64,000 nucleotides of DNA. Source: Marinobacter alexandrii (lineage in GTDB: Bacteria; Pseudomonadota; Gammaproteobacteria; Pseudomonadales; Oleiphilaceae). The DNA lies in the NCBI RefSeq assembly GCF_005871205.1, contig NZ_SWKM01000011.1, positions 1,116,001 through 1,180,000 of the forward strand. The letters run 5' to 3'. This document shows, piece after piece, positions 39,931 to 48,670 of this stretch (its first letter is position 1; the number at the start of each line of letters is the position of its first letter). The position numbers and the translations under genes are program-made. A model generated the notes under the pieces. The model did not search any database, was not told the origin of the DNA, and was given only the letters and a program-made list of their open reading frames with translations.

Positions 39931-40161
39931 GAGTTCACGCCACTGTTGAGAGTCACGGTAAGGTTCCTCAGGTGATGCGGAGGGGCAAACGACTTACGTG
40001 CTATTTGCCTATTTGCCCACAGCGCCATGGAAAAGCCGTGAAGAGTATTTTTTTGGTAATCGTTACATAACATTAAGATAGCAATCCCGTTACAAAAAGC
40101 GAACGCGCCACAAGTTAACAATCTTTGACAGGTGCCTGCGGGTGTTTTTTCGAGAACTCTA

Positions 40162-41199
40162 TCACGAAAACAGATTTAGGGGCGTCTTGCCATCTCGCCC
40201 GGGAACCTCTCGCACCAGTTTAGGCACCAGGAATCCCGGCAGCCGACTCAGAAGGTCCCGGACCAGGCCCCGGGCCTCGTCGTCAGACACATCGTAATGA
40301 TGCGCGCCCTCGACTGGATCGAAGGCGTGCAGGTAATACGGCAGTACACCGGCATCAAACAGGGTCTCACTAAGTGCTTCCAGAACCTCGGTGCTGTCGT
40401 TGACTCCTCGCAGGATAACGCTCTGGTTCAACAGCGTAACGCCGGCGTCTCGCAATTGTTCGAGTGCGGCGCGCGTGGCCGAGTCAACCTCGTGCGGGTG
40501 GTTGATGTGCAGCACCATCACCACCTGCAGCCGCGTTTTTTTCAGCCAGGCAAGCAGCGACTCGCAGACGCGCTCTGGAATCACCACCGGCAGACGGGTG
40601 TGCAGGCGCAGGCGTTTGAGGTGAGAAATAGCCCCAAGCTCATTTGCCCACTGGGCAAGCAGCCGATCGTTGACGGCCAGGGGGTCGCCGCCGCTGAGAA
40701 TCACTTCGTTGATTTCCGGGCTCGCCGCCAGGGTCTCGACAATGTGCTGCCGGTCCCGAGGGCTCAGGCGCTGATCCTCGTACGGGAAGTGGCGCCGGAA
40801 ACAGTAGCGGCAGTTAACCGCGCACTGACCGGTAACCATGAGCAGGGCGCGGCTGCGGTATTTGCGGATCAGACCGGTGGTCTGGATAGCACCGTCTTCT
40901 TCCAGGGGATCGCGGACAAACCCCGGAACCCGCAGGGCTTCATGGCTCACCGGTAACACCTGCCGCAGCAGCGGGTCGTTGGGATCGCCTTTGCGCATGC
41001 GGGCCAGGAATGGCTCCGGAACCCTCACCGGGAACAGTTGATGTCCGGCCCTGGCTCCCTGAAGCCAGCGTTCGGGCGACAGGTTCAGCCGTGCCAGCAG
41101 TTCCTCCGGGCAGGTGATCGACTCAGAGAGCAGTTGCTGCCAGCTGGGGCGGTCCTCAACAAGGTGGGCTTCTATACGGGTGGGGGTTCGCTGTATCAT
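40162..41199 (-). CDS. epmB: EF-P lysine 2,3-aminomutase EpmB
   Basis: A 345-residue radical-SAM, PLP-dependent enzyme. The iron-sulfur motif is [19 protein letters not shown] (Cys126, Cys130, Cys133). [14 protein letters not shown] and [15 protein letters not shown] are typical of the lysine aminomutase branch, and the PLP lysine is probably Lys327 in [11 protein letters not shown]. It converts alpha-lysine to beta-lysine, which EpmA attaches to EF-P. It is divergent from efp with only 45 bp between the starts, and epmA follows efp. The shorter length compared with catabolic KamA fits EpmB. Confidence 0.92.
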   Translation of the reverse strand: MIQRTPTRIEAHLVEDRPSWQQLLSESITCPEELLARLNLSPERWLQGARAGHQLFPVRVPEPFLARMRKGDPNDPLLRQVLPVSHEALRVPGFVRDPLEEDGAIQTTGLIRKYRSRALLMVTGQCAVNCRYCFRRHFPYEDQRLSPRDRQHIVETLAASPEINEVILSGGDPLAVNDRLLAQWANELGAISHLKRLRLHTRLPVVIPERVCESLLAWLKKTRLQVVMVLHINHPHEVDSATRAALEQLRDAGVTLLNQSVILRGVNDSTEVLEALSETLFDAGVLPYYLHAFDPVEGAHHYDVSDDEARGLVRDLLSRLPGFLVPKLVREVPGRDGKTPLNLFS

Positions 41200-41244
41200 A
41201 GCGACCTTCGAATTTTTAACTGCATTTTGTCAGGTGAACATTTC

Positions 41245-41820
41245 ATGGCTTCATATTCTACCAACGAATTCCGCAGCGGTCTTAAGGTTTTGCTCGATGG
41301 CGACCCTTGTATCATGCTTGAAAACGAGTTCGTCAAGCCGGGGAAAGGTCAGGCCTTTAACCGCGTAAGACTGCGGAATCTCATGACCAACCGGGTCTGG
41401 GATCGCACGTTCAAGTCGGGTGAGAGCCTCGAAGCCGCTGACGTGATCGATCAGGACATGGAGTACCTGTACACCGATGGTGAATTCTGGCACTTCATGC
41501 TGACCGATGGTTCCTTCGAGCAGTACCCGGCAGACGCCAAGGCGGTCGGTGATACCGTGAAGTGGCTGAAAGAACAAGACGTGTACACGGTTACGTTGTA
41601 TAACGGCGCGCCGTTGACGGTTACGCCGCCGAACTTCGTCGAGCTGGAAGTGGTCGACACCGATCCCGGCATGAAAGGTGACACCGCTCAGGGCGGCTCC
41701 AAGCCCGCGACCTTGTCGACCGGTGCGGTGGTCAACGTACCGCTGTTTATCACCATTGGCGAAGTGCTGAAGGTCGACACCCGTTCGGGTGACTACGTTA
41801 GCCGCGTTAAAGGCAACTGA
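41245..41820 (+). CDS. efp: Translation elongation factor P
   Basis: A 191-residue three-domain protein. The modification loop reads [15 protein letters not shown], with Lys34 as the residue that EpmA and EpmB lysylate. The C-terminal OB domain has the signature [31 protein letters not shown]. It relieves ribosomes stalled at proline runs. AGGTGA precedes the ATG at 41245 by 7 bases. The presence of a lysine at position 34, with epmA and epmB adjacent, indicates beta-lysylation rather than the arginine rhamnosylation known from P. aeruginosa. Confidence 0.96.
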   Translation: MASYSTNEFRSGLKVLLDGDPCIMLENEFVKPGKGQAFNRVRLRNLMTNRVWDRTFKSGESLEAADVIDQDMEYLYTDGEFWHFMLTDGSFEQYPADAKAVGDTVKWLKEQDVYTVTLYNGAPLTVTPPNFVELEVVDTDPGMKGDTAQGGSKPATLSTGAVVNVPLFITIGEVLKVDTRSGDYVSRVKGN

Positions 41821-41827
41821 TCCCGGA

Positions 41828-42796
41828 ATGACCGAAGATTCTGTCTGGCGGCCTTCCGCCTCGCCGGCAGCCCTGAAAAGCCGTGCACAACAGTTGGCGT
41901 TTGTGCGCGGCTTTTTTGCTGAACGGGAGGTCATGGAAGTGGAAACGCCGGTGCTGGCGCAGCACGGCGTGACTGACGTGAACCTTGACGGTGTCGCGGC
42001 CGACGTGTCGGCGGCGGAGCGCAAGGGTGGCTGGCTCCAGACTTCCCCGGAATACCATATGAAGCGGCTGCTCGCGGCCGGATCCGGTTCGATCTATCAG
42101 ATTTCCAAAGTGTTCCGGAACGGCGAGCGCGGCCGGCGGCATAACCCCGAGTTCTCCATGCTGGAGTGGTATCGGGTCGGGTGCGATGATGCGGCGCTGA
42201 TGGTCGAGGTGGCAGATCTGGTGTGCGACTGGCTGGGCTGTGCCCGCCCTGCGCAGGTGTCCTACCGGGATGCGATGCTGACTTGGGCCGAGGTGGATCC
42301 GTTTGAGTTCAGCGATCAGGATTTGCGCCAGCGCTGCGAGCAATGGCTGGAGCCGGCACAGATCGCGGAATTGGATCGGGACGGGTGTCTGGACCTGCTG
42401 ATGAGTTTTGCGGTGGAGCCGAATCTTGGCCAGCATACTCCGGAATTCGTCGTCGGCTATCCCGCTTCCCAGGCGGCCCTGGCGCGAGTTTCAGTGGTGG
42501 ATGGTCATCCGGTGGCGCATCGCTTTGAGCTGTATATCAATGGCCTGGAGCTGTGCAACGGCTACTGGGAATTGATCGATGCCAGCGAACAGCGCCGCCG
42601 CTTTGAGGCTGATAATCAGCTCCGGCAGCAGTCGGGCAAGCCCGGTATGGCGCTGGATGAGGCTTTTCTTTCGGCCGTCGAGGCCGGATTGCCCGATTGC
42701 GCCGGGGTGGCGCTCGGGCTGGACCGGTTGCTGATGCTTAAGTTGGGCGCCCGGGATATCGCCGAGGTGCTGGCGTTTCCCTTCGAGCGTGCCTAG
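41828..42796 (+). CDS. epmA: EF-P beta-lysine ligase EpmA
   Basis: A 322-residue class II lysyl-tRNA synthetase-like catalytic domain without the anticodon-binding part. Motif 1 is near EVETPVLAQHGVTD, motif 2 is SPEYHMKRLLAAG...ISKVFRNGERGRRHNPEFSMLEW, and motif 3 is GVALGLDRLLML. It joins beta-lysine to Lys34 of EF-P. It begins 7 bp after the efp stop, so it is co-transcribed. The ATG at 41828 lies directly after GGA, too close for a normal ribosome binding site; translational coupling to efp is likely. Confidence 0.93.
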   Translation: MTEDSVWRPSASPAALKSRAQQLAFVRGFFAEREVMEVETPVLAQHGVTDVNLDGVAADVSAAERKGGWLQTSPEYHMKRLLAAGSGSIYQISKVFRNGERGRRHNPEFSMLEWYRVGCDDAALMVEVADLVCDWLGCARPAQVSYRDAMLTWAEVDPFEFSDQDLRQRCEQWLEPAQIAELDRDGCLDLLMSFAVEPNLGQHTPEFVVGYPASQAALARVSVVDGHPVAHRFELYINGLELCNGYWELIDASEQRRRFEADNQLRQQSGKPGMALDEAFLSAVEAGLPDCAGVALGLDRLLMLKLGARDIAEVLAFPFERA

Positions 42797-42816
42797 CCTG
42801 CGAGCCATAGACCAAG

Positions 42817-42846
42817 CTTAGGCCACCCTTAGGCCCAACCTTAGGC
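42817..42846. repeat. Three tandem CTTAGGC copies
   Basis: CTTAGGC begins at 42817, 42828 and 42840, spaced 11 and 12 bases. The last copy contains the psd stop codon. The region joins the convergent epmA and psd genes. Confidence 0.7.
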
Positions 42847-43695
42847 GAGAGTTCCGAAGGCCTCGCCCACACGCACCGTTTTGCCGGCAACCTGATCGTC
42901 GTTCCAGGTTGCCGCGCCTTTGGGCATGACCATCACTACCGTTGAGCCCAGGCGGAAGCGCCCCATTTCCTCGCCCTTGGCGAATGCTCGCGCCTCATCG
43001 CCCTCGTAGCGCGTAGTTGTGACCTCGCCGTCGCCGGGCGCTACAACGCCAGACCACACGGTCTCAACACTGCCAACGATCATGGCGCCGACCAGTACCA
43101 GGGCCATGGGCCCGGCTTCGGTGTCGAATATGCAGGCCACCCGTTCGTTACGTGCAAACAGGTTTGGAACGTTCTCAGCTGTGACCGGATTCACCGAGAA
43201 CAATTTGCCCGGAATGTACACCATCTCGCGCAAAGTGCCCGCCAGGGGCATGTGGATTCGGTGATAATCCTTGGGCGACAGGTAGATGGTCGAAAATTGG
43301 CCGTCCGCGAAGGTGTTGGCCCACTGCGGATCGCCGCCGAGCAATTCTGTCAGGCTGAAGGACTGTCCTTTTGCCTGAAATACGCGATCGTTGTTCACCT
43401 GGCCCAGTTGACTGATGGCACCATCGACTGGACTGACCAAGGTTTTTTCACCCTCGGCAATGGGTCTGAGGCCTGGTTTTAGGGCACGGGTAAAAAACGC
43501 ATTAAAGCTGGGGTACGCGGTTGGATCGGGTTCGGCCGCTTCGCTCATGTTTATGCCGTAGCGGCCGATAAACCATTTGACGACGCGATTCTTGAGTGCC
43601 GGGTTACGATCATTGTCTGCCAAGCGCCCAGCCAATCGGGAAACCGAAAGTTGGGGCGTGACGTACTGACTCAGGACAAACAACTTGCTTAGCAT
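42841..43695 (-). CDS. psd: Phosphatidylserine decarboxylase
   Basis: A 284-residue membrane-associated pyruvoyl enzyme. The self-cleavage motif LGST is present near the C-terminus (Ser251 becomes the pyruvoyl group). Other family segments are SPVDGAISQLGQV, YLSPKDYHRIHMP and GAMIVGSVETVW. It makes phosphatidylethanolamine from phosphatidylserine. I use ATG 43695 (MLSKLFVLSQYV), with AAAGGG 9 bases upstream. The frame stays open to 43809, but the added residues do not match the family. It lies upstream of the PilZ/fimX side as in Pseudomonas, though epmB, efp and epmA intervene here. Confidence 0.94.
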   Translation of the reverse strand: MLSKLFVLSQYVTPQLSVSRLAGRLADNDRNPALKNRVVKWFIGRYGINMSEAAEPDPTAYPSFNAFFTRALKPGLRPIAEGEKTLVSPVDGAISQLGQVNNDRVFQAKGQSFSLTELLGGDPQWANTFADGQFSTIYLSPKDYHRIHMPLAGTLREMVYIPGKLFSVNPVTAENVPNLFARNERVACIFDTEAGPMALVLVGAMIVGSVETVWSGVVAPGDGEVTTTRYEGDEARAFAKGEEMGRFRLGSTVVMVMPKGAATWNDDQVAGKTVRVGEAFGTLA

Positions 43696-43869
43696 TAAGA
43701 GTAACCCTTTGAGCTCAAAGGCGCGCATTCTACCAAAGTCTGGCCTCTGTATAGAAATTGTTTCCTGGCTTCTCCCGTGGTGTGAAGCCTTGCTATTATC
43801 GAAACCCAAAATAGAGCGGACGCCGGCGGTGTCCGACGATAATCAAAAAACAAGGCGTGCATTCTTCCC

Positions 43870-44721
43870 ATGTTATTGATCATTGGTGCAGCGGTTGTCC
43901 TCGCCAGCGTGTTGGGCGGTTATGTCCTGCATGGCGGAAATCTGGCAGTACTCTGGCAGCCCACCGAGGTGCTGATTATTTTCGGCGCGGCGGTGGGCGC
44001 GTTTGTGATTGCCAACCCCATGCATACGGTTAAGAAAGTATGTCAGGGCGTCCTGGGTCAGTTGACTGGGTCGCCGTTTAACAAGTCCTTTTATGTAGAT
44101 TTGCTGAGTTTGATGTACGAGATTTTTGATAAATCTCGCAAACAGGGCGTGATGGCAATTGAGGAGGACATCGACAATCCTGAATCGAGCCAGATCTTCA
44201 GCCGTTATCCGGCAATCATGAAATCCAAGGACCTGCTCGCGTTCATCACCGATTATCTGCGCATCATTAGCTCAGGGAACATGGCCACCCACGAGCTGGA
44301 AGGCATGATGGAGAATGAAATCGACAGCCGCCAGCATGAACTGGAGGAGCCGTCGCATGCGGTACACAAGGTTGCGGATGCCCTTCCGGGGTTGGGAATT
44401 GTGGCTGCGGTCCTCGGTATCGTTATTACCATGAATTTCCTGTCGGAAGGACCGGAGCGGATCGGCTTGAGTGTCGCTGCGGCTTTGGTCGGCACCTTTC
44501 TCGGTATTTTTATGGGGTACGGTTTTGTCGGGCCGGTTTCAATGGCCATGGAGCATTCCGCCAAGTACGAGCTGAAGGCGTACGAGTGTGTGAAATCGTC
44601 TATCGTCGCCACGCTTTCGGGTCAGGCTCCCCAGATGGCCATCGAGTTTGGTCGTAAGGCGCTGCCAACCGACAAACGGCCAGGTTTCCAGGAATTGAAC
44701 GATCACGTTCGATCCAAATGA
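43870..44721 (+). CDS. motA: Flagellar motor stator protein MotA
   Basis: A 283-residue membrane protein with four helices and a large cytoplasmic loop. The loop contains FDKSRKQGVMAIEEDIDNPE, with the charged residues that meet the rotor. KVADALPGLGIVAAVLGIVITM contains the conserved proline of helix 3, and GTFLGIFMGYGFVGP belongs to helix 4. With MotB it forms the proton-driven stator. The start at 43870 gives MLLIIGAAVV; the ribosome binding site is weak. motB follows after 32 bp. Confidence 0.95.
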   Translation: MLLIIGAAVVLASVLGGYVLHGGNLAVLWQPTEVLIIFGAAVGAFVIANPMHTVKKVCQGVLGQLTGSPFNKSFYVDLLSLMYEIFDKSRKQGVMAIEEDIDNPESSQIFSRYPAIMKSKDLLAFITDYLRIISSGNMATHELEGMMENEIDSRQHELEEPSHAVHKVADALPGLGIVAAVLGIVITMNFLSEGPERIGLSVAAALVGTFLGIFMGYGFVGPVSMAMEHSAKYELKAYECVKSSIVATLSGQAPQMAIEFGRKALPTDKRPGFQELNDHVRSK

Positions 44722-44753
44722 TTCCTGACCACATCTTGATCCGGAGCTGATTC

Positions 44754-45713
44754 GTGGAACAACAACCGATCATCATCAAGCGCAAGAAGGTTGTTGCCGG
44801 TGGTCACCACGGTGGTTCGTGGAAGGTGGCGTTTGCTGATTTTGCCACTGCTATGATGGCCTTCTTTCTGGTCCTTTGGCTGACAGCTACTGCCTCTCCC
44901 GAGCAGATAAAGGCGGTCGAGGGCTATTTTCGGGATCCGGTCGGCTTTACAGACGGTGGCTCGCCCAATCCGGTGGATCTGGGGGGCAGTGCCTCGGTGG
45001 TCAATGAAGCCAGTTCGGATGTGGAGTCCAGCGACGTTCAAATTGAAGACGAGGTGGTTGACCAGCTTTCCGAGACGCTGGAGCAGCGTCGCATGGAGGA
45101 GTTGTTTCAGGAGCTGAAGGAGCGTATTGAGCAGAATCAGACGCTTCAGGAGTTCAAGGACCAGTTGTTGATCGACATCACCGACGAGGGCTTGCGCATC
45201 CAGATTGTTGATCGCTCCGGCCGGCCCATGTTCGATAGCGGGCGTGCCGAGCTGAAGTATTATTCCCAGGACATCCTGTTTGAACTGGCGAAGACTCTCG
45301 GGTCGGTGGACAACAAGCTCAGCCTCACCGGGCATACCGATGCCACGCCGTTCAAAGGGCGGCCTGGCTACACTAACTGGGAGCTCTCGGCGGACCGCGC
45401 AAACACTGCGCGCCGGGCGCTGGTTGCCGGCGGTGTCGGTCAGGAGCAGATTGGCCGGGTGGTGGGCTTGAGTGATTCGGTGTTGTTCGAGAAGAGCGAT
45501 CCGACCGCGCCGGTCAACCGCCGGATCTCGATCATCGTGCTAAACAAGCGCGCCGCCCAGGGCATTCAGGACAGCGCCAGCCAGGGCGACGAGCCGTTGA
45601 TCGATCTCACCAAGCCAACCGAGGAAGATAAACAGGAGGCTATGGACCGGCTAGAGAGTGGCGAATGGCTGGAGGAAAAGCCAGAGCCAGAACCCGGCGA
45701 GCTGAACTGGTAG
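44754..45713 (+). CDS. motB: Flagellar motor stator protein MotB
   Basis: A 319-residue inner-membrane protein. One N-terminal helix contains the proton-carrying Asp29 in FADFATAMMAFFLVLWL. A plug/linker follows, then the OmpA-like peptidoglycan-binding domain with LTGHTDATPFKGRPGYTNWELSADRA (split motif). The start is GTG at 44754, with GGAG 8 bases upstream. The C-terminus is rich in Glu and Pro. It converges on rsgA with 18 bp between the stops. Confidence 0.94.
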   Translation: MEQQPIIIKRKKVVAGGHHGGSWKVAFADFATAMMAFFLVLWLTATASPEQIKAVEGYFRDPVGFTDGGSPNPVDLGGSASVVNEASSDVESSDVQIEDEVVDQLSETLEQRRMEELFQELKERIEQNQTLQEFKDQLLIDITDEGLRIQIVDRSGRPMFDSGRAELKYYSQDILFELAKTLGSVDNKLSLTGHTDATPFKGRPGYTNWELSADRANTARRALVAGGVGQEQIGRVVGLSDSVLFEKSDPTAPVNRRISIIVLNKRAAQGIQDSASQGDEPLIDLTKPTEEDKQEAMDRLESGEWLEEKPEPEPGELNW

Positions 45714-45731
45714 GGCGCAGGGTTGCCAGGT

Positions 45732-46787
45732 TCAGTCCAGTTTGAGGCCTCGGGCCTGCTGCTCCGCCATATCCAGTAGAATTCTGTGAAAGCTTCTCCG
45801 GCGTTCCGGGCTGATTCGGCCCGCTTCTGCCGCGGCGTCGATGGCGCATCCGGGGTCGCCCATGTGGCGGCAGTTCCGGAATTTGCAGTGACCCATCTCA
45901 TCCCGAATCTCACGAAACCCGTACTCGATCTCCTGTGGTGTCATGTGCCATAGGCCGAACTCCCGGATGCCCGGAGAGTCAATCAGGTCACCGCCAATAG
46001 GCAAATGGAACAGCCGGGCGGTGGTGGTGGTGTGTACGCCCTTACCGGTGCTCTCAGACACCGCGCCGACCCGGATTGCCTCGTCCGGTATCAGGGTCTG
46101 GATAATCGATGACTTACCAACCCCCGATTGACCCACGAATACGCTGGTCTGGTTTTTCACCAGGGCTTCAACTTCCGGTGCCGGCCGGTCGCCGGATTCT
46201 GCTGCCGAGGTGCGAATCACCTCATAGCCCAAGGCCTCATAGCGCGCCAGTAGCGCATCGATGTGATTCCGGTTGCGGTCGGTAATGAGATCGGTCTTGT
46301 TGAGCAGGATGACCGCCGGAATGTCGGTGATTTCCGAGGCCACCAGGTACCGGTCGATCAGGTTGTCGTGGGGTTCGGGCTCCGCAGCCAGCACCAGAAT
46401 GATGTGATCAATATTGGCGGCGACTGGCTTCAGGGCACCAAAGTTGTCGGGGCGCTGGAGCAGATTCTGGCGCTCACAGCGGGCTACGATAACCCCGGAT
46501 TCGTTGCGCCCGGGCCGCCAGATGACCTTGTCACCGGTGACAAGGCTGTCGATGTTGGCGCGTACGAAGCAGCGAATGACCTTGCCGGTGTGCTCCCCCT
46601 CCAGGCCTTCGACATCCAGCTGCTGGCCGTAGTGGGCGATGATCAGCCCTTCCTGTTCCTGGCCCAGCTCGCCGGCATCGGCCTGTTCCTGAACCACTTT
46701 CTCCTTCCGTGCGGCGCGCGCAGCGCGCTCCTCCTGGACTTTTTTGATTCGGAATTGTTGCTGCTTGTTCAGTCGCCGTTTTGCCAT
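45732..46787 (-). CDS. rsgA: Ribosome small subunit-dependent GTPase RsgA
   Basis: A 351-residue circularly permuted GTPase. An N-terminal OB domain is followed by the motifs in permuted order: NKTD (163-166), GQSGVGKSS (219-227), then DSPG (270-273). The C-terminal zinc finger reads GHCKFRNCRHMGDPGC. It helps late maturation of the 30S subunit. The basic N-terminal tail, MAKRRLNKQQQFRIKK, is usual. It is divergent from orn with 117 bp between the starts. Confidence 0.95.
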   Translation of the reverse strand: MAKRRLNKQQQFRIKKVQEERAARAARKEKVVQEQADAGELGQEQEGLIIAHYGQQLDVEGLEGEHTGKVIRCFVRANIDSLVTGDKVIWRPGRNESGVIVARCERQNLLQRPDNFGALKPVAANIDHIILVLAAEPEPHDNLIDRYLVASEITDIPAVILLNKTDLITDRNRNHIDALLARYEALGYEVIRTSAAESGDRPAPEVEALVKNQTSVFVGQSGVGKSSIIQTLIPDEAIRVGAVSESTGKGVHTTTTARLFHLPIGGDLIDSPGIREFGLWHMTPQEIEYGFREIRDEMGHCKFRNCRHMGDPGCAIDAAAEAGRISPERRRSFHRILLDMAEQQARGLKLD

Positions 46788-46904
46788 TAAGGATCAGTTG
46801 CCAGTAATCGGTGGAGTGAGGTGTTACATCATACGTTAATCGGCCACAATACACAGGGGATGTCCCAACTCCACCACCAAGACACTGAACGTTAGGAACT
46901 GATA

Positions 46905-47447
46905 ATGGCAGAAGGCGATCGCTTAGTTTGGATTGATCTGGAGATGACCGGCCTGGATCCGGAAAAGGAACGGATCATCGAAATGGCCACCATCATCACC
47001 GATTCGGAGCTGAATGTTGTGGCAGAGGGCCCGGTCATTGCCGTGCATCAGCCCGACAGCCTGCTGGATGCGATGGACGAATGGTGCACCAACACCCACG
47101 GTGCCAGTGGCCTGACCAAGCGCGTCAAGGAGAGTGCCATTGACGAGGCCCAGGCCGAGCAGCAAACGCTGGAATTTCTGCAGCAACACCTGGAAGCGGG
47201 CAAGTCGCCCCTGTGCGGCAACAGCATTGGCCAGGATCGCCGGTTCCTGGTGAAGTACATGCCCCGTCTGGAAGGCTTTTTCCACTACCGCAATTTGGAT
47301 GTCTCTACCATCAAGGAACTGGCGCGGCGCTGGCGGCCTGATGTGCTGGCAGGAGTGAAGAAACAGGGCAGCCACCTGGCCCTGGATGATATTCGCGACT
47401 CCATCAGCGAGCTGCGTCACTACCGGGATACCTTCTTCAAACTATAG
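46905..47447 (+). CDS. orn: Oligoribonuclease
   Basis: A 180-residue DEDDh 3'-5' exonuclease. Motif I is [12 protein letters not shown], motif II is [18 protein letters not shown], and the C-terminal motif has [18 protein letters not shown]. It degrades RNA di- to pentamers and, in pseudomonads, the dinucleotide pGpG left after c-di-GMP hydrolysis, which links it to the EAL protein of this window. GTTAGGAA lies before the ATG at 46905. It overlaps the queG stop by 6 bp in the convergent orientation. Confidence 0.95.
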   Translation: MAEGDRLVWIDLEMTGLDPEKERIIEMATIITDSELNVVAEGPVIAVHQPDSLLDAMDEWCTNTHGASGLTKRVKESAIDEAQAEQQTLEFLQQHLEAGKSPLCGNSIGQDRRFLVKYMPRLEGFFHYRNLDVSTIKELARRWRPDVLAGVKKQGSHLALDDIRDSISELRHYRDTFFKL

Positions 47448-48521
47448 GCCGTGCTGCTTCAAGGCCCACTGCACGTGTTCGCGGACCATGTCATCCGGAT
47501 GGTCTGCGCGCTGTTTCAGGGCCTCGATGACCGGGATGGTCGAAGGCGCGTTGCCAAGCCCCACGGCCAGATTCCGGAGCCAGCCCCGATAACCTGTCCG
47601 CCGGATGGCGGACCCTTCGGTCCGTTTCAGGAATTGCTCTTCCGTCCAGAGAAACAGCTCGGCCAGAGAGCTGTTGTCCAGCCCGTGTCGGGGCTGAAAA
47701 TCATTCTCCCCCGTCGGTTTGCTGAATTTCTGCCACGGACAGACCAACTGGCAATCGTCGCAACCAAAGACTCTGTTACCCATCAACGGTCTCAGTTCTT
47801 CCGGAATGCTGCCCCGCAATTCAATGGTGAGGTAGCTGATGCAGCGCCTGGCATCAAGCTGGTGTGGGCCTACGAAGGCGTCGGTTGGGCAGAGGTCTAG
47901 GCAGGCTGTGCAGCTGCCGCAGTGGTCGGTTTCGAACGGGGCGTCCACCGGCAGTGGTGCACTGGTGAAGATCTCGCCCAGAAAGAAAAACGAGCCCGCT
48001 TTCGGGTGAATCAGCATGTTGTTCTTGCCGATCCAGCCCAGGCCTGCACGCTGGGCAAGTGCTCGTTCGAGCACCGGGGCGCTGTCCACAAAGGCGCGAT
48101 ACTCGTAACCGCTGAGTGCTTCGTCGATCCAGTTTGCCAGGGTCGCTAGCCGCTTCCGGATCAGCTTGTGATAGTCGCGGCCAAGGGCATAGCGCGTAAC
48201 GTAGGCGCCTTCCCGGTTAGTAAGTGCTTGTTTTGGGCTGTCCGGGGCGGGCAGGTAGTCCATGCGCACCGAGATCACCCTGGCGGTTCCGGGCACAAGC
48301 GAGCGAGGCGTGTAACGCTTGTCGCCGTGATAGCCCATGTACTCCATTTCGCCGTGATAGCCCTCAGCTAGCCAGTCCTGCAGATGTTGGCCGTGTTCGC
48401 CGGTGTCGGGCAGGGTGATGCCCAGATCGGCAAACCCGAGTTCCCGCGCCCAGCCCCGGATGCGGGTGACCAGGTTGGAAAAATCCTCGGTGGTGCTTGG
48501 TTGGTCAGGTGCTGCGCTCAT
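47442..48521 (-). CDS. queG: Epoxyqueuosine reductase QueG
   Basis: A 359-residue cobalamin-dependent iron-sulfur enzyme. The B12-binding N domain has [16 protein letters not shown] and [24 protein letters not shown]. Two [4Fe-4S] motifs follow: [12 protein letters not shown] and [10 protein letters not shown]. It makes queuosine from epoxyqueuosine in tRNA. The C-terminal HEAT-like end ([11 protein letters not shown], then [11 protein letters not shown]) is normal. It is divergent from the nnr gene with 149 bp between the starts, and converges on orn. Confidence 0.94.
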   Translation of the reverse strand: MSAAPDQPSTTEDFSNLVTRIRGWARELGFADLGITLPDTGEHGQHLQDWLAEGYHGEMEYMGYHGDKRYTPRSLVPGTARVISVRMDYLPAPDSPKQALTNREGAYVTRYALGRDYHKLIRKRLATLANWIDEALSGYEYRAFVDSAPVLERALAQRAGLGWIGKNNMLIHPKAGSFFFLGEIFTSAPLPVDAPFETDHCGSCTACLDLCPTDAFVGPHQLDARRCISYLTIELRGSIPEELRPLMGNRVFGCDDCQLVCPWQKFSKPTGENDFQPRHGLDNSSLAELFLWTEEQFLKRTEGSAIRRTGYRGWLRNLAVGLGNAPSTIPVIEALKQRADHPDDMVREHVQWALKQHGL

Positions 48522-48670
48522 GGGGCCTGCTGCGACGTCGGCAACTCATTGAAAATCAGTATGCCAAACTTTAATTTGATTAAGTTATGACCTTTTTGCC
48601 CGTTTTGCTATGCTTTACAGGTATCTGGCCAATTTTCTTAAACCGGTTTCTGTAACGGGAGCAAAGGCTT

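Noticed and set aside
43835..43842. GACGATAA before motA, similar to the FliA -10 GCCGATAA.
   Set aside because: No matching TAAAGTTT-like -35 at the proper distance was found, so the promoter class stays open.
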